A stretch of DNA of 40,567 nt from Bacteroidales bacterium. Its GTDB lineage: Bacteria > Bacteroidota > Bacteroidia > Bacteroidales > 4484-276. The position numbers and the translations under genes were made by a program. The notes under the pieces are model-generated. The model was not told the DNA's origin, searched no databases, and worked only from the letters and a program-made list of their open reading frames with translations. The stretch lies in NCBI GenBank assembly GCA_029934065.1, contig JAOZMX010000005.1, positions 1-40,567 of the forward strand. The letters are read 5' to 3'. Shown here piece by piece: positions 18,001 through 25,592 of the stretch (the stretch's first letter is position 1; each line of letters opens with the position of its first letter).

Positions 18001-20227
18001 AACGTGTTCCAAAGGCGATTTCCTCTCCGGAAAAATGAAGCGCATACAAATTGACCTTTGTCAGATCAAGATCAAAATCAAGGTGTTTTTTCCCTTCGGG
18101 AAATCCGCCGGAAAAACCGAGATCAAAGGTGGCGTTGGGATCGTTGAGTGTGATCTTTCCGTTGACATTCGTTTGATGCAATAAAGCTTCGAGTTGCAGA
18201 TCCTTGTAGCGATAGCCGTTGAAGTACAGATTGCTGACTGTAGTCTTTAATCCGGCCGACAGCGAATCGGAGAGTATCCCGGCACCCGCCACATGCACTA
18301 CGGCATCGACCGGCATCAAAGCCGTATTTTTCATCCATTCGTTCAGCTTCACATCCGTCAGCGACAGTTGAATGTTAAACGTATCGCGCGGATTTCCCGT
18401 CGGACGGTGGTATGAAGCCTCGGCCGTAAGATTTCCAAAAGACGAACAAAGCGAAACCGTTGCCGTGAGCGAATCACGGTTGCCGTTGCCGGAGGCCTTC
18501 ATGCCCAATGTGTCGGGTAAGGCAAGATTGCCAAACATGGCCGAATCGGCCAGTGCATAAAGATCGCTTTTGGTAGTGTACAACGTGTCGAGATTCAGCA
18601 AAAAACCGAGGCTGTCGGTATGGGGCAAACCACTTACCATTCCCGAAAATTCAATTCCCGTATGGCCTGTCGGATTTATAACCGCCTTGTGTACCGACAA
18701 ACTGTCAATCCTGCCGCTGATGCTTACATCGAATGCGGGATGCAACCGCCGTAAATTTTCAGGCAAGGTCAGCCCGGGAATGAGCGGGCTCATCCATGCC
18801 AGATCGCCGGCATTTTTTAATTTCCCTTCGATGTGCGCAGAAATCCCGGTGTTTTTCAACGCTTCCGGAAAATATCCTTTGGCAGGGAGGGTAACCGCCA
18901 GCTCTGATTTCAAAGTAGCTGAAGGAGTCGTAAAAGAAAATCCGCCGACCTCAACCCTTCGACGGTCAGCAAAAACTTTGCAGGCAAACTGTTCAACATT
19001 GAGTCCCGATTGTTCCCTGAATCCGAATTTCCGCACTTCCACCAGCAAAGAATCGGGAGTGAGCAAGGCATTTTGAAGTTCGAAACCAAGATCAGCTACC
19101 TGTATATGCGAAAGGTCCAATGTGTCCCTTTTTGCCGGTGCATTGATGTCGTCGTACCTTGCGGTGATGTTTTTAAAATTTACATTTCCGGCGGCAATAT
19201 TCCAGTCGGGGAAAAAACCCAAAATTTCAGAAACCGCTATCGAATCACCGGTGGCATAAACTTTTGAAGTGTCGTTGGGAAGTTTGTCGTTTGATGTTAC
19301 GGGCAGCGAAGCCAGCAACCCGGCGTCCTGCAGCGACAGTTGTTCAACACCGATTTGATTGGTATTGAGGTCAACGCGGCCTTTGGTAAAGTCCAGGGTT
19401 CCGATGTCGGCGGCAAAATGTTGTTTGAAATCACGATAGCGAAATTCAAGCGCAGCATTTTCCATCAACAACCGGTCAAGTGCAGCAACGACCTGCGATC
19501 TGACGGTTGAATCGGAAATCTCACTTGTCGTAACGGCATTTTCACTTTTACCTTCCACCTTCCACATGGTAACATCGCCGGTCATATTCCGCAGAATGAG
19601 TTCCCGTGCTTTGAAAACCAGACCCGGAATGTCGAGGGTTTTCACTTTCAGGTTCAGTTCACCAAGATTAAGCCGGGCATCAATGCCCACCACATCGTCA
19701 AAATAACGCGCATCAATATTTTGTAAAACGATTTTCCTTGCTGAAATCTCCCATGGTTTTCCTTCTTTGGTTCCGTTGCTTTCGGGGATGGAATCCTTTT
19801 GCGCAAAAGCATCCGCAATAAATTGAAAGTTGAACCGGTTGCCGGGCAGCTTGCGAAAGACCTGTCCCTTCAGGCCTTCGAGCGTCAGGTTTTCAACATC
19901 CACCTGATGACGCATCAGCTTAAACAACGAGACGTTAATGTGCAAAGCATCGAGATAAAGCAAAGTGTCTTCGTTTTGATCTTCAACATAAATCCCTTTG
20001 ATGACCACCGTTTTGGGAAGGGCAATTTTTACGGAGCGAACGTTGATCTCCGTGTTGAGTTTTTTTTCGAGATAGGTGCCGATACGTCCGGTCAGATAAG
20101 TTTGTACGGCGGGGATATTGAGCAGGAGCGAAAGGACAATCAACAAGCCGAAGATCGCCATCACTATTCTGAAAATAAATCTGATGACCCGTTTGATCCG
20201 ATATTTTGTTTTTCCGTTTTCCGGCAT
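15092..20227 (-). CDS. tamB: TamB, AsmA-like/DUF490 translocation and assembly protein
   Basis: About 1711 residues from the first ATG at 20227; an upstream in-frame TTG at 20245 is less likely. A single N-terminal membrane helix (VIRFIFRIVMAIFGLLIVLSLLL) anchors it in the inner membrane. The rest is a very long beta-rich periplasmic region with AsmA-like repeats, expected to fold as a hydrophobic-groove beta-taco spanning the periplasm. The conserved DUF490 domain sits at the C-terminal end (about 15350-16700), with NRISSQYIKYVDISFGLTTY near its close. The extreme C-terminus is an unusual Lys/Gln/Asn-rich tail of about 40 residues (KPKKKNKKNQQQENKKATKT). Its length is typical for Bacteroidetes TamB. 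It sits directly upstream of tamL in one operon, and a possible promoter lies just upstream at 20260. Confidence 0.93.
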   Translation of the reverse strand: MPENGKTKYRIKRVIRFIFRIVMAIFGLLIVLSLLLNIPAVQTYLTGRIGTYLEKKLNTEINVRSVKIALPKTVVIKGIYVEDQNEDTLLYLDALHINVSLFKLMRHQVDVENLTLEGLKGQVFRKLPGNRFNFQFIADAFAQKDSIPESNGTKEGKPWEISARKIVLQNIDARYFDDVVGIDARLNLGELNLKVKTLDIPGLVFKARELILRNMTGDVTMWKVEGKSENAVTTSEISDSTVRSQVVAALDRLLMENAALEFRYRDFKQHFAADIGTLDFTKGRVDLNTNQIGVEQLSLQDAGLLASLPVTSNDKLPNDTSKVYATGDSIAVSEILGFFPDWNIAAGNVNFKNITARYDDINAPAKRDTLDLSHIQVADLGFELQNALLTPDSLLVEVRKFGFREQSGLNVEQFACKVFADRRRVEVGGFSFTTPSATLKSELAVTLPAKGYFPEALKNTGISAHIEGKLKNAGDLAWMSPLIPGLTLPENLRRLHPAFDVSISGRIDSLSVHKAVINPTGHTGIEFSGMVSGLPHTDSLGFLLNLDTLYTTKSDLYALADSAMFGNLALPDTLGMKASGNGNRDSLTATVSLCSSFGNLTAEASYHRPTGNPRDTFNIQLSLTDVKLNEWMKNTALMPVDAVVHVAGAGILSDSLSAGLKTTVSNLYFNGYRYKDLQLEALLHQTNVNGKITLNDPNATFDLGFSGGFPEGKKHLDFDLDLTKVNLYALHFSGEEIAFGTRLKTTFSYTDNENLEADLNFSNTNIYQNGALLPTEEFSVLVRFTADSSFFNFRSDVFNAFVKGNIPSVELEPLLRSATRKYLGLGDTIVLPPDKTLEYTFDFASNKKIGMPFLPGLKKLTIENFSGSYASNNNRLLTSINIPQITYNNIEIDSIDIQIDGVEDTLTFEAAIQRLIYDSLMIRSFRAQSEINNGAVNAKVSIGGSKNTPLFMVDGNMQVRKNSVRMSIFPGGLILDGQKWKVPDDNYLLMENGDVSAEKLDFSLDDRKIVFSLNNRFVKVQLNRFDINNLTGFIWFGDQNKILRGNLNGNLSLPVSDSGQIPSADIQTDEIRLLNVLLGAMHLKADDNNGVLNVDFAVNRENKDKLTMTGNIDRNNRSLNLKALMSLTELSLIEKLTQGEISDMSGSVDGELSLTGRFDKPVLQGDISFDTTHFKIAKLNFSVDLEHEKMTFDNNGLHFDHFTVLDINGEKLLIDGSLLTSDYKTFSADLQINSERFQLVNSTAKDNPHFFGDLFLNTGIKIKGDLEAPEVDADITIEHGTDLTYVLPGSEISIVSPEGTVNFIDPEVKLDTLFKKEKGSYLKDSVLSVFSHLNLSANMSLSPEAKFTLFIDPASGDYLTVAGKADLSILMDEDGNQTVSGVFEVEEGLYQVSFYGLVKKKFTIEPGSTLSWSGGVMDAAVNLRATYIIRTSSTALVANDATSISENEMNIFKKPLPYEVILNIGGFLSDPQVSFNINLPQNDLVNYPLIAGKLERLNAPDMTSELNKQVFALLVTGSFIADNPLTSTNNSSSSIVTTAARNSLNGILTDQLNRISSQYIKYVDISFGLTTYDDFEENSNQLNTELNVQVSKRLFNDRLKVEATGTFDLEGKDKQYTGMTSQHMYGEFAVTYDLRPDGVYKLQVFRENVYDYFDGDVAYSGLAFIFEKSFDRLRKPKKKNKKNQQQENKKATKTGEEKINQKSTQPGLREK

Positions 20228-20259
20228 TTTCGCTTGCAAAATCAATGATTAATTCCGAC

Positions 20260-20267
20260 CAAAGATA
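20260..20267 (-). promoter_or_regulatory. Putative internal -7 box (TATCTTTG) for tamB-tamL
   Basis: The minus-strand reading TATCTTTG is a full TAnnTTTG match in the ~90-base gap between the helix-hairpin-helix gene and tamB, 32 bases before ATG 20227. It would allow tamBL to be expressed apart from the two barrel genes upstream. No clear -33 element. Confidence 0.4.
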
Positions 20268-20316
20268 GCAAATGAAAATAAAACACGGCCTTTGAAACAA
20301 AAATCCACGCTTTATC

Positions 20317-22452
20317 TTAAAATTTTAGCCGCGCTTGTATTTTCACGTCCGTCCGGTTGTTACCGTCAATTTCGTCCAGGCCGCTGCCGATGGTGCGGCG
20401 GTTGTCGTACCGAGTGTTGGCAATGCGAAGCCACAAATCGAGCCAGCGCGAAACCTTGTATTTCAGCATCACATAAAAACGGCTCCCGCGGTAATAATAA
20501 GCCGGAATGGAAAAGGCATATAAAACGTCGTTCTCGTAGGCATAAATGCGCTCGTCATAAGTGTCGGTGTCGAAAACGGCATAGCGGAACGAGACATCAA
20601 AAGGTTTTTGCGGCGGGCGTATCAGCACATCCTGATACAGCAGGAAACCGTAATCGAAGGGGTGGTCGCCAACCTTAAAACGCATGATTTCAAGCCTGTT
20701 TTTCAGGATGATAAATTGCAGTACGGCGTAGGAAACGTGCAATCGGAAACTCTGGCGCAATGTCTCATCTATTTTCGGGACGACGGTTTCATCCGCAGCG
20801 TTGATGCTTTTGCGTTCGGAGCGAAACCGCAAATAGGCTTCAACATCGCGTTGCACCTGATAGTTCAACTGGGCGAGGTATTCGTGTCCTTTTGAGGGGG
20901 CATCCACCCGGTACTTCAACCAGGGGAAAGCAAAAAGATCGGCATAACCTGTAAAAGTCCACCGTTTGTGCAGACGCAGCAATATTCCGCTGTAAAACCC
21001 GGTTTCGTTCCTGTTGTGTCCCGATTCGCCGAAAGCCATTCCGTAAAGGTTCTGAAAGTCGGTTCCGTAATTGCGGTAAAGCAACGAAAGATAGACCCGC
21101 GGGCTCAACGCAGCCTGCATCCCTGCAAGATAAGCCGTGCCGCCGTTTTGGCTCATCGAAAATTCGCCGAAAAAATTGAACTTGCCCACCAGTAATGTGG
21201 CATCAAGGCCATAGTTCAGATTCTCTTTTCCGCTGAAATAAAACTGTTTGTACTGTTGCCCGTCGTTTTCCAGCGGTGCTGCAAAATTGGTCTGAAATCC
21301 GGTTGCCCCGATCCTTAAGAAATTATTTCGGTATTCCACATGACCACCCAAAAGTGTTTCTCCCAGCACATTTTTATTTGCCAGTTCCGAATTGATCCGG
21401 TGATAGCCCGACTGCTGAAGCGAAGTAACAAAATCAATTTGCCGGTCGGAAGTGTCAACGAGAACGGCATTGGCATCGATTTTTTTGTGCGAATAAAAAC
21501 CGGTAAACTCAAACTTTCCGAGTTCGATAGTTGCAGCCCCGCCACGCAGGAAGAGGTTTTCATTTACCGACGTATTGGGGCGGATACCGCGTGCATTTCT
21601 TTTGATGTTCACCGCATCGGGCGATTTGCCGAATGCCAGCCCCGTCCACAGGGTCAACCCCTGGCCGAACTCAGCATGGAAGTCGCCCACAACAATTTTT
21701 TTCACCACGCCTAAATCAGCAATCCAGCCGTAGGCCGAATAGAAATCGAAACCGTTGGGCTGGCTGGAGTTGAAAAATCCTTCGCCCGGGTCTTTGTCAC
21801 CAAGCAACCCGAAACGTACCCTGTTGTTGTAATTGAACCCGTACCTGAAATAAAGTTTGTCGGGAGTGCCGAGATAAAAACTGTTGGGTTTGATCCCTTT
21901 GAGCGAATCCGGAAGGTGTTGATATCCTTTTTGTTCCTGCAACACCCTCCCCCAACGGATAAAAAGATTGTTTCGGCCGTATTTGAAAATATTTTTCGGT
22001 TTTAATGAGTAGGAGGGCTTTGATGAACTCACCGTAATAAAAGGGAGCAAAAGATTGATGGTTTCCGGGTCGAGTCCTTCAATAGCCTGCAATTCGTTGA
22101 CCGACAAAAAATCACCGTATGTGTTGCGGTATTCGATGATCTTATTGATTTGAAAATCGCTTAAAAAAAGCAATTGCTTGAAATCGTCAAACCGGGCGTA
22201 ATTGATATTGAGCGGATGTTCGAGGTAAAAATAAAGTCCGTCCAACAGGTCGGAATAATCGAGTTCGCGTTCCGAACGCTCGGCAATGTTTTCGATACGG
22301 CTGATGATGGTTTCACGCTGTTTCAGGTCGAGTTGCGGCTGCTGCGCATCCAGCCTGCCGGCAGTGAGCAGCGTCAGCATTAACAAAAGCAACAAAATCG
22401 AAGGTTGCATGTTGCCGGATAACTTGCAGTGATATGACCATTTCCGGTTCAT
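20317..22452 (-). CDS. Outer-membrane barrel protein with N-terminal ComEA-like helix-hairpin-helix domain
   Basis: A 711-residue exported protein. A hydrophobic signal lies at residues 15-36 (MQPSILLLLLMLTLLTAGRL), so translation may begin at Met1 (22452) or at Met15 (22410). Residues 82-140 hold a tandem helix-hairpin-helix of the ComEA type: IIEYRNTYGDFLSVNELQAI then EGLDPETINLLLPFI. ComEA-type modules bind double-stranded DNA or act as protein hinges. The remaining ~550 residues are alternating aromatic beta-strands (for example FYLGTPDKLYFRYGFNYNNR), ending in the Phe-terminated strand VKIQARLKF, typical of an outer-membrane barrel. It starts 3 bases after the PorV-like gene ends, so the two are surely co-transcribed. 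The function has not been established to my knowledge; DNA binding is only one possibility. Confidence 0.8.
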   Translation of the reverse strand: MNRKWSYHCKLSGNMQPSILLLLLMLTLLTAGRLDAQQPQLDLKQRETIISRIENIAERSERELDYSDLLDGLYFYLEHPLNINYARFDDFKQLLFLSDFQINKIIEYRNTYGDFLSVNELQAIEGLDPETINLLLPFITVSSSKPSYSLKPKNIFKYGRNNLFIRWGRVLQEQKGYQHLPDSLKGIKPNSFYLGTPDKLYFRYGFNYNNRVRFGLLGDKDPGEGFFNSSQPNGFDFYSAYGWIADLGVVKKIVVGDFHAEFGQGLTLWTGLAFGKSPDAVNIKRNARGIRPNTSVNENLFLRGGAATIELGKFEFTGFYSHKKIDANAVLVDTSDRQIDFVTSLQQSGYHRINSELANKNVLGETLLGGHVEYRNNFLRIGATGFQTNFAAPLENDGQQYKQFYFSGKENLNYGLDATLLVGKFNFFGEFSMSQNGGTAYLAGMQAALSPRVYLSLLYRNYGTDFQNLYGMAFGESGHNRNETGFYSGILLRLHKRWTFTGYADLFAFPWLKYRVDAPSKGHEYLAQLNYQVQRDVEAYLRFRSERKSINAADETVVPKIDETLRQSFRLHVSYAVLQFIILKNRLEIMRFKVGDHPFDYGFLLYQDVLIRPPQKPFDVSFRYAVFDTDTYDERIYAYENDVLYAFSIPAYYYRGSRFYVMLKYKVSRWLDLWLRIANTRYDNRRTIGSGLDEIDGNNRTDVKIQARLKF

Positions 22453-22455
22453 TTT

Positions 22456-23274
22456 TTACTTGAAATTGTAGATCACGGATACCTGGGGTGAATAACCGAG
22501 TACCTGATGCACGGAGGATGAAAAATCAATTTTCAGTTTGTCGAAATCCAGACCGAAACCGAAAGAATAGGTAAACGGCCCGCCGGCAACGCCACCTCGC
22601 AGGTAAACCTGTTTCACGATCCGGTATTCCAGACCCATCTTCACTACGGGATCAAACTCCGTATCTTTCTCCACTTCCACACTTACAAGAATGTTTTCAT
22701 CAAAAACATAGGATGCTCCGATCCTTAATTCGGCCGGGATGCGTTCGTCGGCATATTCGGAAAGCTTAACATTGACCGGATTGAAAACATGAGCCCCGAT
22801 GGTGAGGTGCTTGTTGATCTTCGAAAGCAAACCGAGCTCGAAAGTCACCAGTCCTTTTTTTCCGTAACCCTCGGCAATGGATGTCCCGAGGTAATCCAAC
22901 TGGAGGCCCACAGCCAGCACTTTTCCAAAACTGCGGGCATAGGCAATGCCGATTTTGCTCTCGTTGTATTTGGAATAGCCGAAATAGGAGATGTTCAGGG
23001 CAAATGCGCCTGCTCCGGCAGGGATCACAACCCCACCGGCATTCAGACTTAAGTTTTTGACAAGATACCGGTTTTCGTAATAAAATCCCGCCGCAAAATG
23101 ATCGTAGTACGCCAGGCCTGCCTGATTGTTTTGCAACGACCAAAAATCGGTAAGAGCCACCGATGCGTGCGCCATTGCCGCCGAACGCCCTCCCTCGGAA
23201 ACGTTGTTGTGGGCCGCCGTCAGGCTTAACGAGCAAAAACACCAAAACAATACCGGGTATATCTTCGGTTTCAT
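22456..23274 (-). CDS. PorV/PorQ-like outer-membrane beta-barrel protein
   Basis: A 272-residue protein with a signal peptide (MKPKIYPVLFWCFCSLSLTA) followed by GGRSAAMAHASVALTDFWSLQNNQAGLAYY. That is the characteristic N-terminus of PorV/PorQ and other FadL-like Bacteroidetes barrels (small residues, then D-x-W-x-x-x-N/Q-N-x-A-G-L). The remainder is alternating beta-strands and glycines. PorQ and PorV serve in T9SS attachment, but many paralogues have no known part in secretion, and this short one cannot be assigned to either. It is the first gene of the minus-strand outer-membrane block, with a well-formed promoter 16 bases upstream. Confidence 0.75.
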   Translation of the reverse strand: MKPKIYPVLFWCFCSLSLTAAHNNVSEGGRSAAMAHASVALTDFWSLQNNQAGLAYYDHFAAGFYYENRYLVKNLSLNAGGVVIPAGAGAFALNISYFGYSKYNESKIGIAYARSFGKVLAVGLQLDYLGTSIAEGYGKKGLVTFELGLLSKINKHLTIGAHVFNPVNVKLSEYADERIPAELRIGASYVFDENILVSVEVEKDTEFDPVVKMGLEYRIVKQVYLRGGVAGGPFTYSFGFGLDFDKLKIDFSSSVHQVLGYSPQVSVIYNFK

Positions 23275-23289
23275 CTCGGAAAATTTGTC

Positions 23290-23320
23290 CGAAAATACAA
23301 AATTTTTGAGAATCTACAAA
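23290..23320 (-). promoter_or_regulatory. Promoter of the outer-membrane gene block (TTTG-N19-TATTTTCG)
   Basis: On the minus strand a -33 TTTG (23320-23317) is followed after exactly 19 bases by TATTTTCG (23297-23290), one mismatch from TAnnTTTG. The start codon at 23274 follows 15 bases later, so the leader would be very short. Confidence 0.5.
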
Positions 23321-23384
23321 GTGGGGATTTATTTTTTGATGAAATTATTTCTGCTTCTTAAATTCGCAAGGGAACCCACAGCGA

Positions 23385-25592
23385 TCAAAACACCATTATC
23401 TCCGGTTGGTTTCCTTCCGAAACATTCCCGATCACCGTTCCTTTCACTTGATGCTCCTTCCACAAAACATCCACCAGTTTACCGGCTTGTTTTTCGGGGA
23501 GAGCGATCAGCAGGCCGCCGGATGTTTGTGCATCGCAAAGCAGGTACCGCATCGTTTCCGGTATTTCGGGGCCCCATGTTACAATTCCATCAACAAAATC
23601 CAGATTGTTTTTCGTACCACCGGGGATTGCGCCGGCAACGGCAAGATCGTAAACTCCCTCAATGAGCGGCACACGTTCCGAAAAAATATCGGCTTTTATC
23701 TCCGATCCTTCCACCATCTCTTTCAGGTGGCCCAGCAACCCGAATCCGGTGATGTCGGTACAGGCATGAACTTCGAATTGTTCCATTGCCGAAGCGGCGT
23801 CGGCATTCAGCGCAGCCATAACATCGCGGGCCGTTTCAGCGGTCTTTTGGTCGGCAAGGCCGTTTTTTACCGCCGTGGAGATGATGCCCGTGCCGATGGG
23901 TTTGGTGAGTACCAGCACATCGCCGGGTTTTGCCCCGACATTCGAAATAGCTTTGTCGGGGTGCACAACACCCGTTACCACCATCCCGAATTTAGGCTCG
24001 GTATCTTCCACGGTATGGCCGCCCAGCACCGGTATGCCCGCCTCGGCAGCCTTGTCGGAAGCCCCTTTGAGAATATCTTTAAGCACCTGCATGGGCAAAC
24101 GGTTGTCGGGAAATCCTACAATGTTCAGTGCGAACAACGGCTTTGCCCCCATGGCATAGATGTCGCTCAATGCATTGGCGGCGGCAATGGCTCCGAAATA
24201 ATAGGGATCGTCAACCACGGGCGTGAAAAAATCAACCGTTTGCACAATGGCTGTTTCGGGATTGATATAATAAACCGCAGCATCGTCGGAGGTGTTGGCG
24301 CCGATGAGCACGTTTTTATCAAAAACCACCGGAAGGTCTTTCAACACCTTTTCGAGGTATTGAGGCCTTATTTTACAGGCACAACCCATTCCGTGCGTAA
24401 AGTGTGTGAGCTTGATTTCTCCGGCAGGTACCACATTTTTAACTGTTGTTTCCGGCTCGGGCCGCAGTCTTCTGACGGCATCCACAACAATATGTGCGGC
24501 CTCTTCGATGTCCTTCTCATTAAGAAATTTGCCGGTTGAAAAACGAATGGTTCCCATGGCATACTCCACCGGCAGGCGGATGGCCTCCAGCACGGGAGAG
24601 ACATCAATATTTTCGGAATGGCAGGCAGCACCGGCAGAAGCGGCAACCCCTTTCAGTTCGGACAACAGCGTGTTGGCTTCCACTTTGGGGAAACTTACGT
24701 TCAGCGTATTGGGCAAACGCAACCCGGGATGTCCGTTCAGCCTGATGTCGGGCAATTCTGTTTTGAGTTTTTCATAAAGCAGATCGCGCAGCTTTTTTGA
24801 ATGTGCCATGTTTTTTTTCAAATCGCGTTTGGCAATTTCGGCTGCTTTGCCCAGGCCGGCAATTTCCAGCACATTTTCGGTGCCGGCACGCAGGTTCCGT
24901 TCGTGGTCGGCACCGTGGATCAATTTTTCCAGTTCGACACCGCGCCTGATGAACAACGCCCCGATGCCTTTGGGAGCATACAGTTTGTGTCCGGCCACCG
25001 AAAACAGGTCAACACCCATCTTGCGAACATCGGTTTCGATCTTACCCACCGACTGTGCTCCGTCGGAGTGAAAAACGATCCCGTGTTTCTTGGCTATCAA
25101 CCCGATCTTTTCGACGGGCTGAATGGTCCCCACCTCATTGTTGGCATGCATCACGGTGATGAGGATCGTGGCCGGCGTAACGGCCTTTTCAACGTCGTCA
25201 GGGTCAACCATGCCGTACTCATCCACATCGAGATAAGTAACTTTAAAGCCCTCTTTTTCAAGGTAACGGCACACCTCGCTCACGGCAGGATGTTCCACCG
25301 TGGAGGTGATGATGTGATTTCCCTTGTCACGCAACCTGTAAGCGGTTCCTTTAATGGCATAATTGTTCGACTCCGACCCGCCGCTGGTAAAGATGATCTC
25401 GTCCGGGTAACAATTGAGTAATCCGGCCAGTTGCTTTCGCGCGTTTTCAACCGCCTTTTTGGTTTCGGTGCCGTAAATGTGTGAACTCGAAGGATTCCCG
25501 AAATATTCATCAAGATAGGGACGCATTGCTGCCGCCACTTCCGGGTCAATGGGTGTGGTGGCATTGTAATCCAGATAAATGGGCTTGTTCAT
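23385..25592 (-). CDS. selD: Selenocysteine lyase/cysteine desulfurase fused to selenide, water dikinase (SelD)
   Basis: A 735-residue two-enzyme chain. The N-terminal ~385 residues are a PLP-dependent NifS-type enzyme: YLDYNATTPIDP at the start, the PLP lysine in SVAGHKLYAPKG (Lys203) and a loop cysteine in SAGAACHSE (Cys324). The strings AACHSE and HERNLRAGTENVLEIAGLGK resemble eukaryotic selenocysteine lyase (SCLY). The C-terminal ~345 residues are SelD: THGMGCACKIRP holds the active pair (Cys404, with Cys406 and Lys407), then DDAAVY, DITGFGLLGHL and LLCDAQTSGGLL. SelD makes selenophosphate from selenide and ATP, so the fusion could pass selenide straight from lyase to dikinase. ATG 25592 is chosen because it overlaps the selU stop by 4 nt (ATGA); an in-frame codon at 25616 would overlap by 28 nt. 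The active residue is Cys, not Sec. Confidence 0.93.
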   Translation of the reverse strand: MNKPIYLDYNATTPIDPEVAAAMRPYLDEYFGNPSSSHIYGTETKKAVENARKQLAGLLNCYPDEIIFTSGGSESNNYAIKGTAYRLRDKGNHIITSTVEHPAVSEVCRYLEKEGFKVTYLDVDEYGMVDPDDVEKAVTPATILITVMHANNEVGTIQPVEKIGLIAKKHGIVFHSDGAQSVGKIETDVRKMGVDLFSVAGHKLYAPKGIGALFIRRGVELEKLIHGADHERNLRAGTENVLEIAGLGKAAEIAKRDLKKNMAHSKKLRDLLYEKLKTELPDIRLNGHPGLRLPNTLNVSFPKVEANTLLSELKGVAASAGAACHSENIDVSPVLEAIRLPVEYAMGTIRFSTGKFLNEKDIEEAAHIVVDAVRRLRPEPETTVKNVVPAGEIKLTHFTHGMGCACKIRPQYLEKVLKDLPVVFDKNVLIGANTSDDAAVYYINPETAIVQTVDFFTPVVDDPYYFGAIAAANALSDIYAMGAKPLFALNIVGFPDNRLPMQVLKDILKGASDKAAEAGIPVLGGHTVEDTEPKFGMVVTGVVHPDKAISNVGAKPGDVLVLTKPIGTGIISTAVKNGLADQKTAETARDVMAALNADAASAMEQFEVHACTDITGFGLLGHLKEMVEGSEIKADIFSERVPLIEGVYDLAVAGAIPGGTKNNLDFVDGIVTWGPEIPETMRYLLCDAQTSGGLLIALPEKQAGKLVDVLWKEHQVKGTVIGNVSEGNQPEIMVF

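Noticed and set aside
23385-25592. Selenocysteine (in-frame TGA) at the SelD active site
   Set aside because: The motif reads GCACK with ordinary cysteine codons; the frame is unbroken and no SECIS element is needed.
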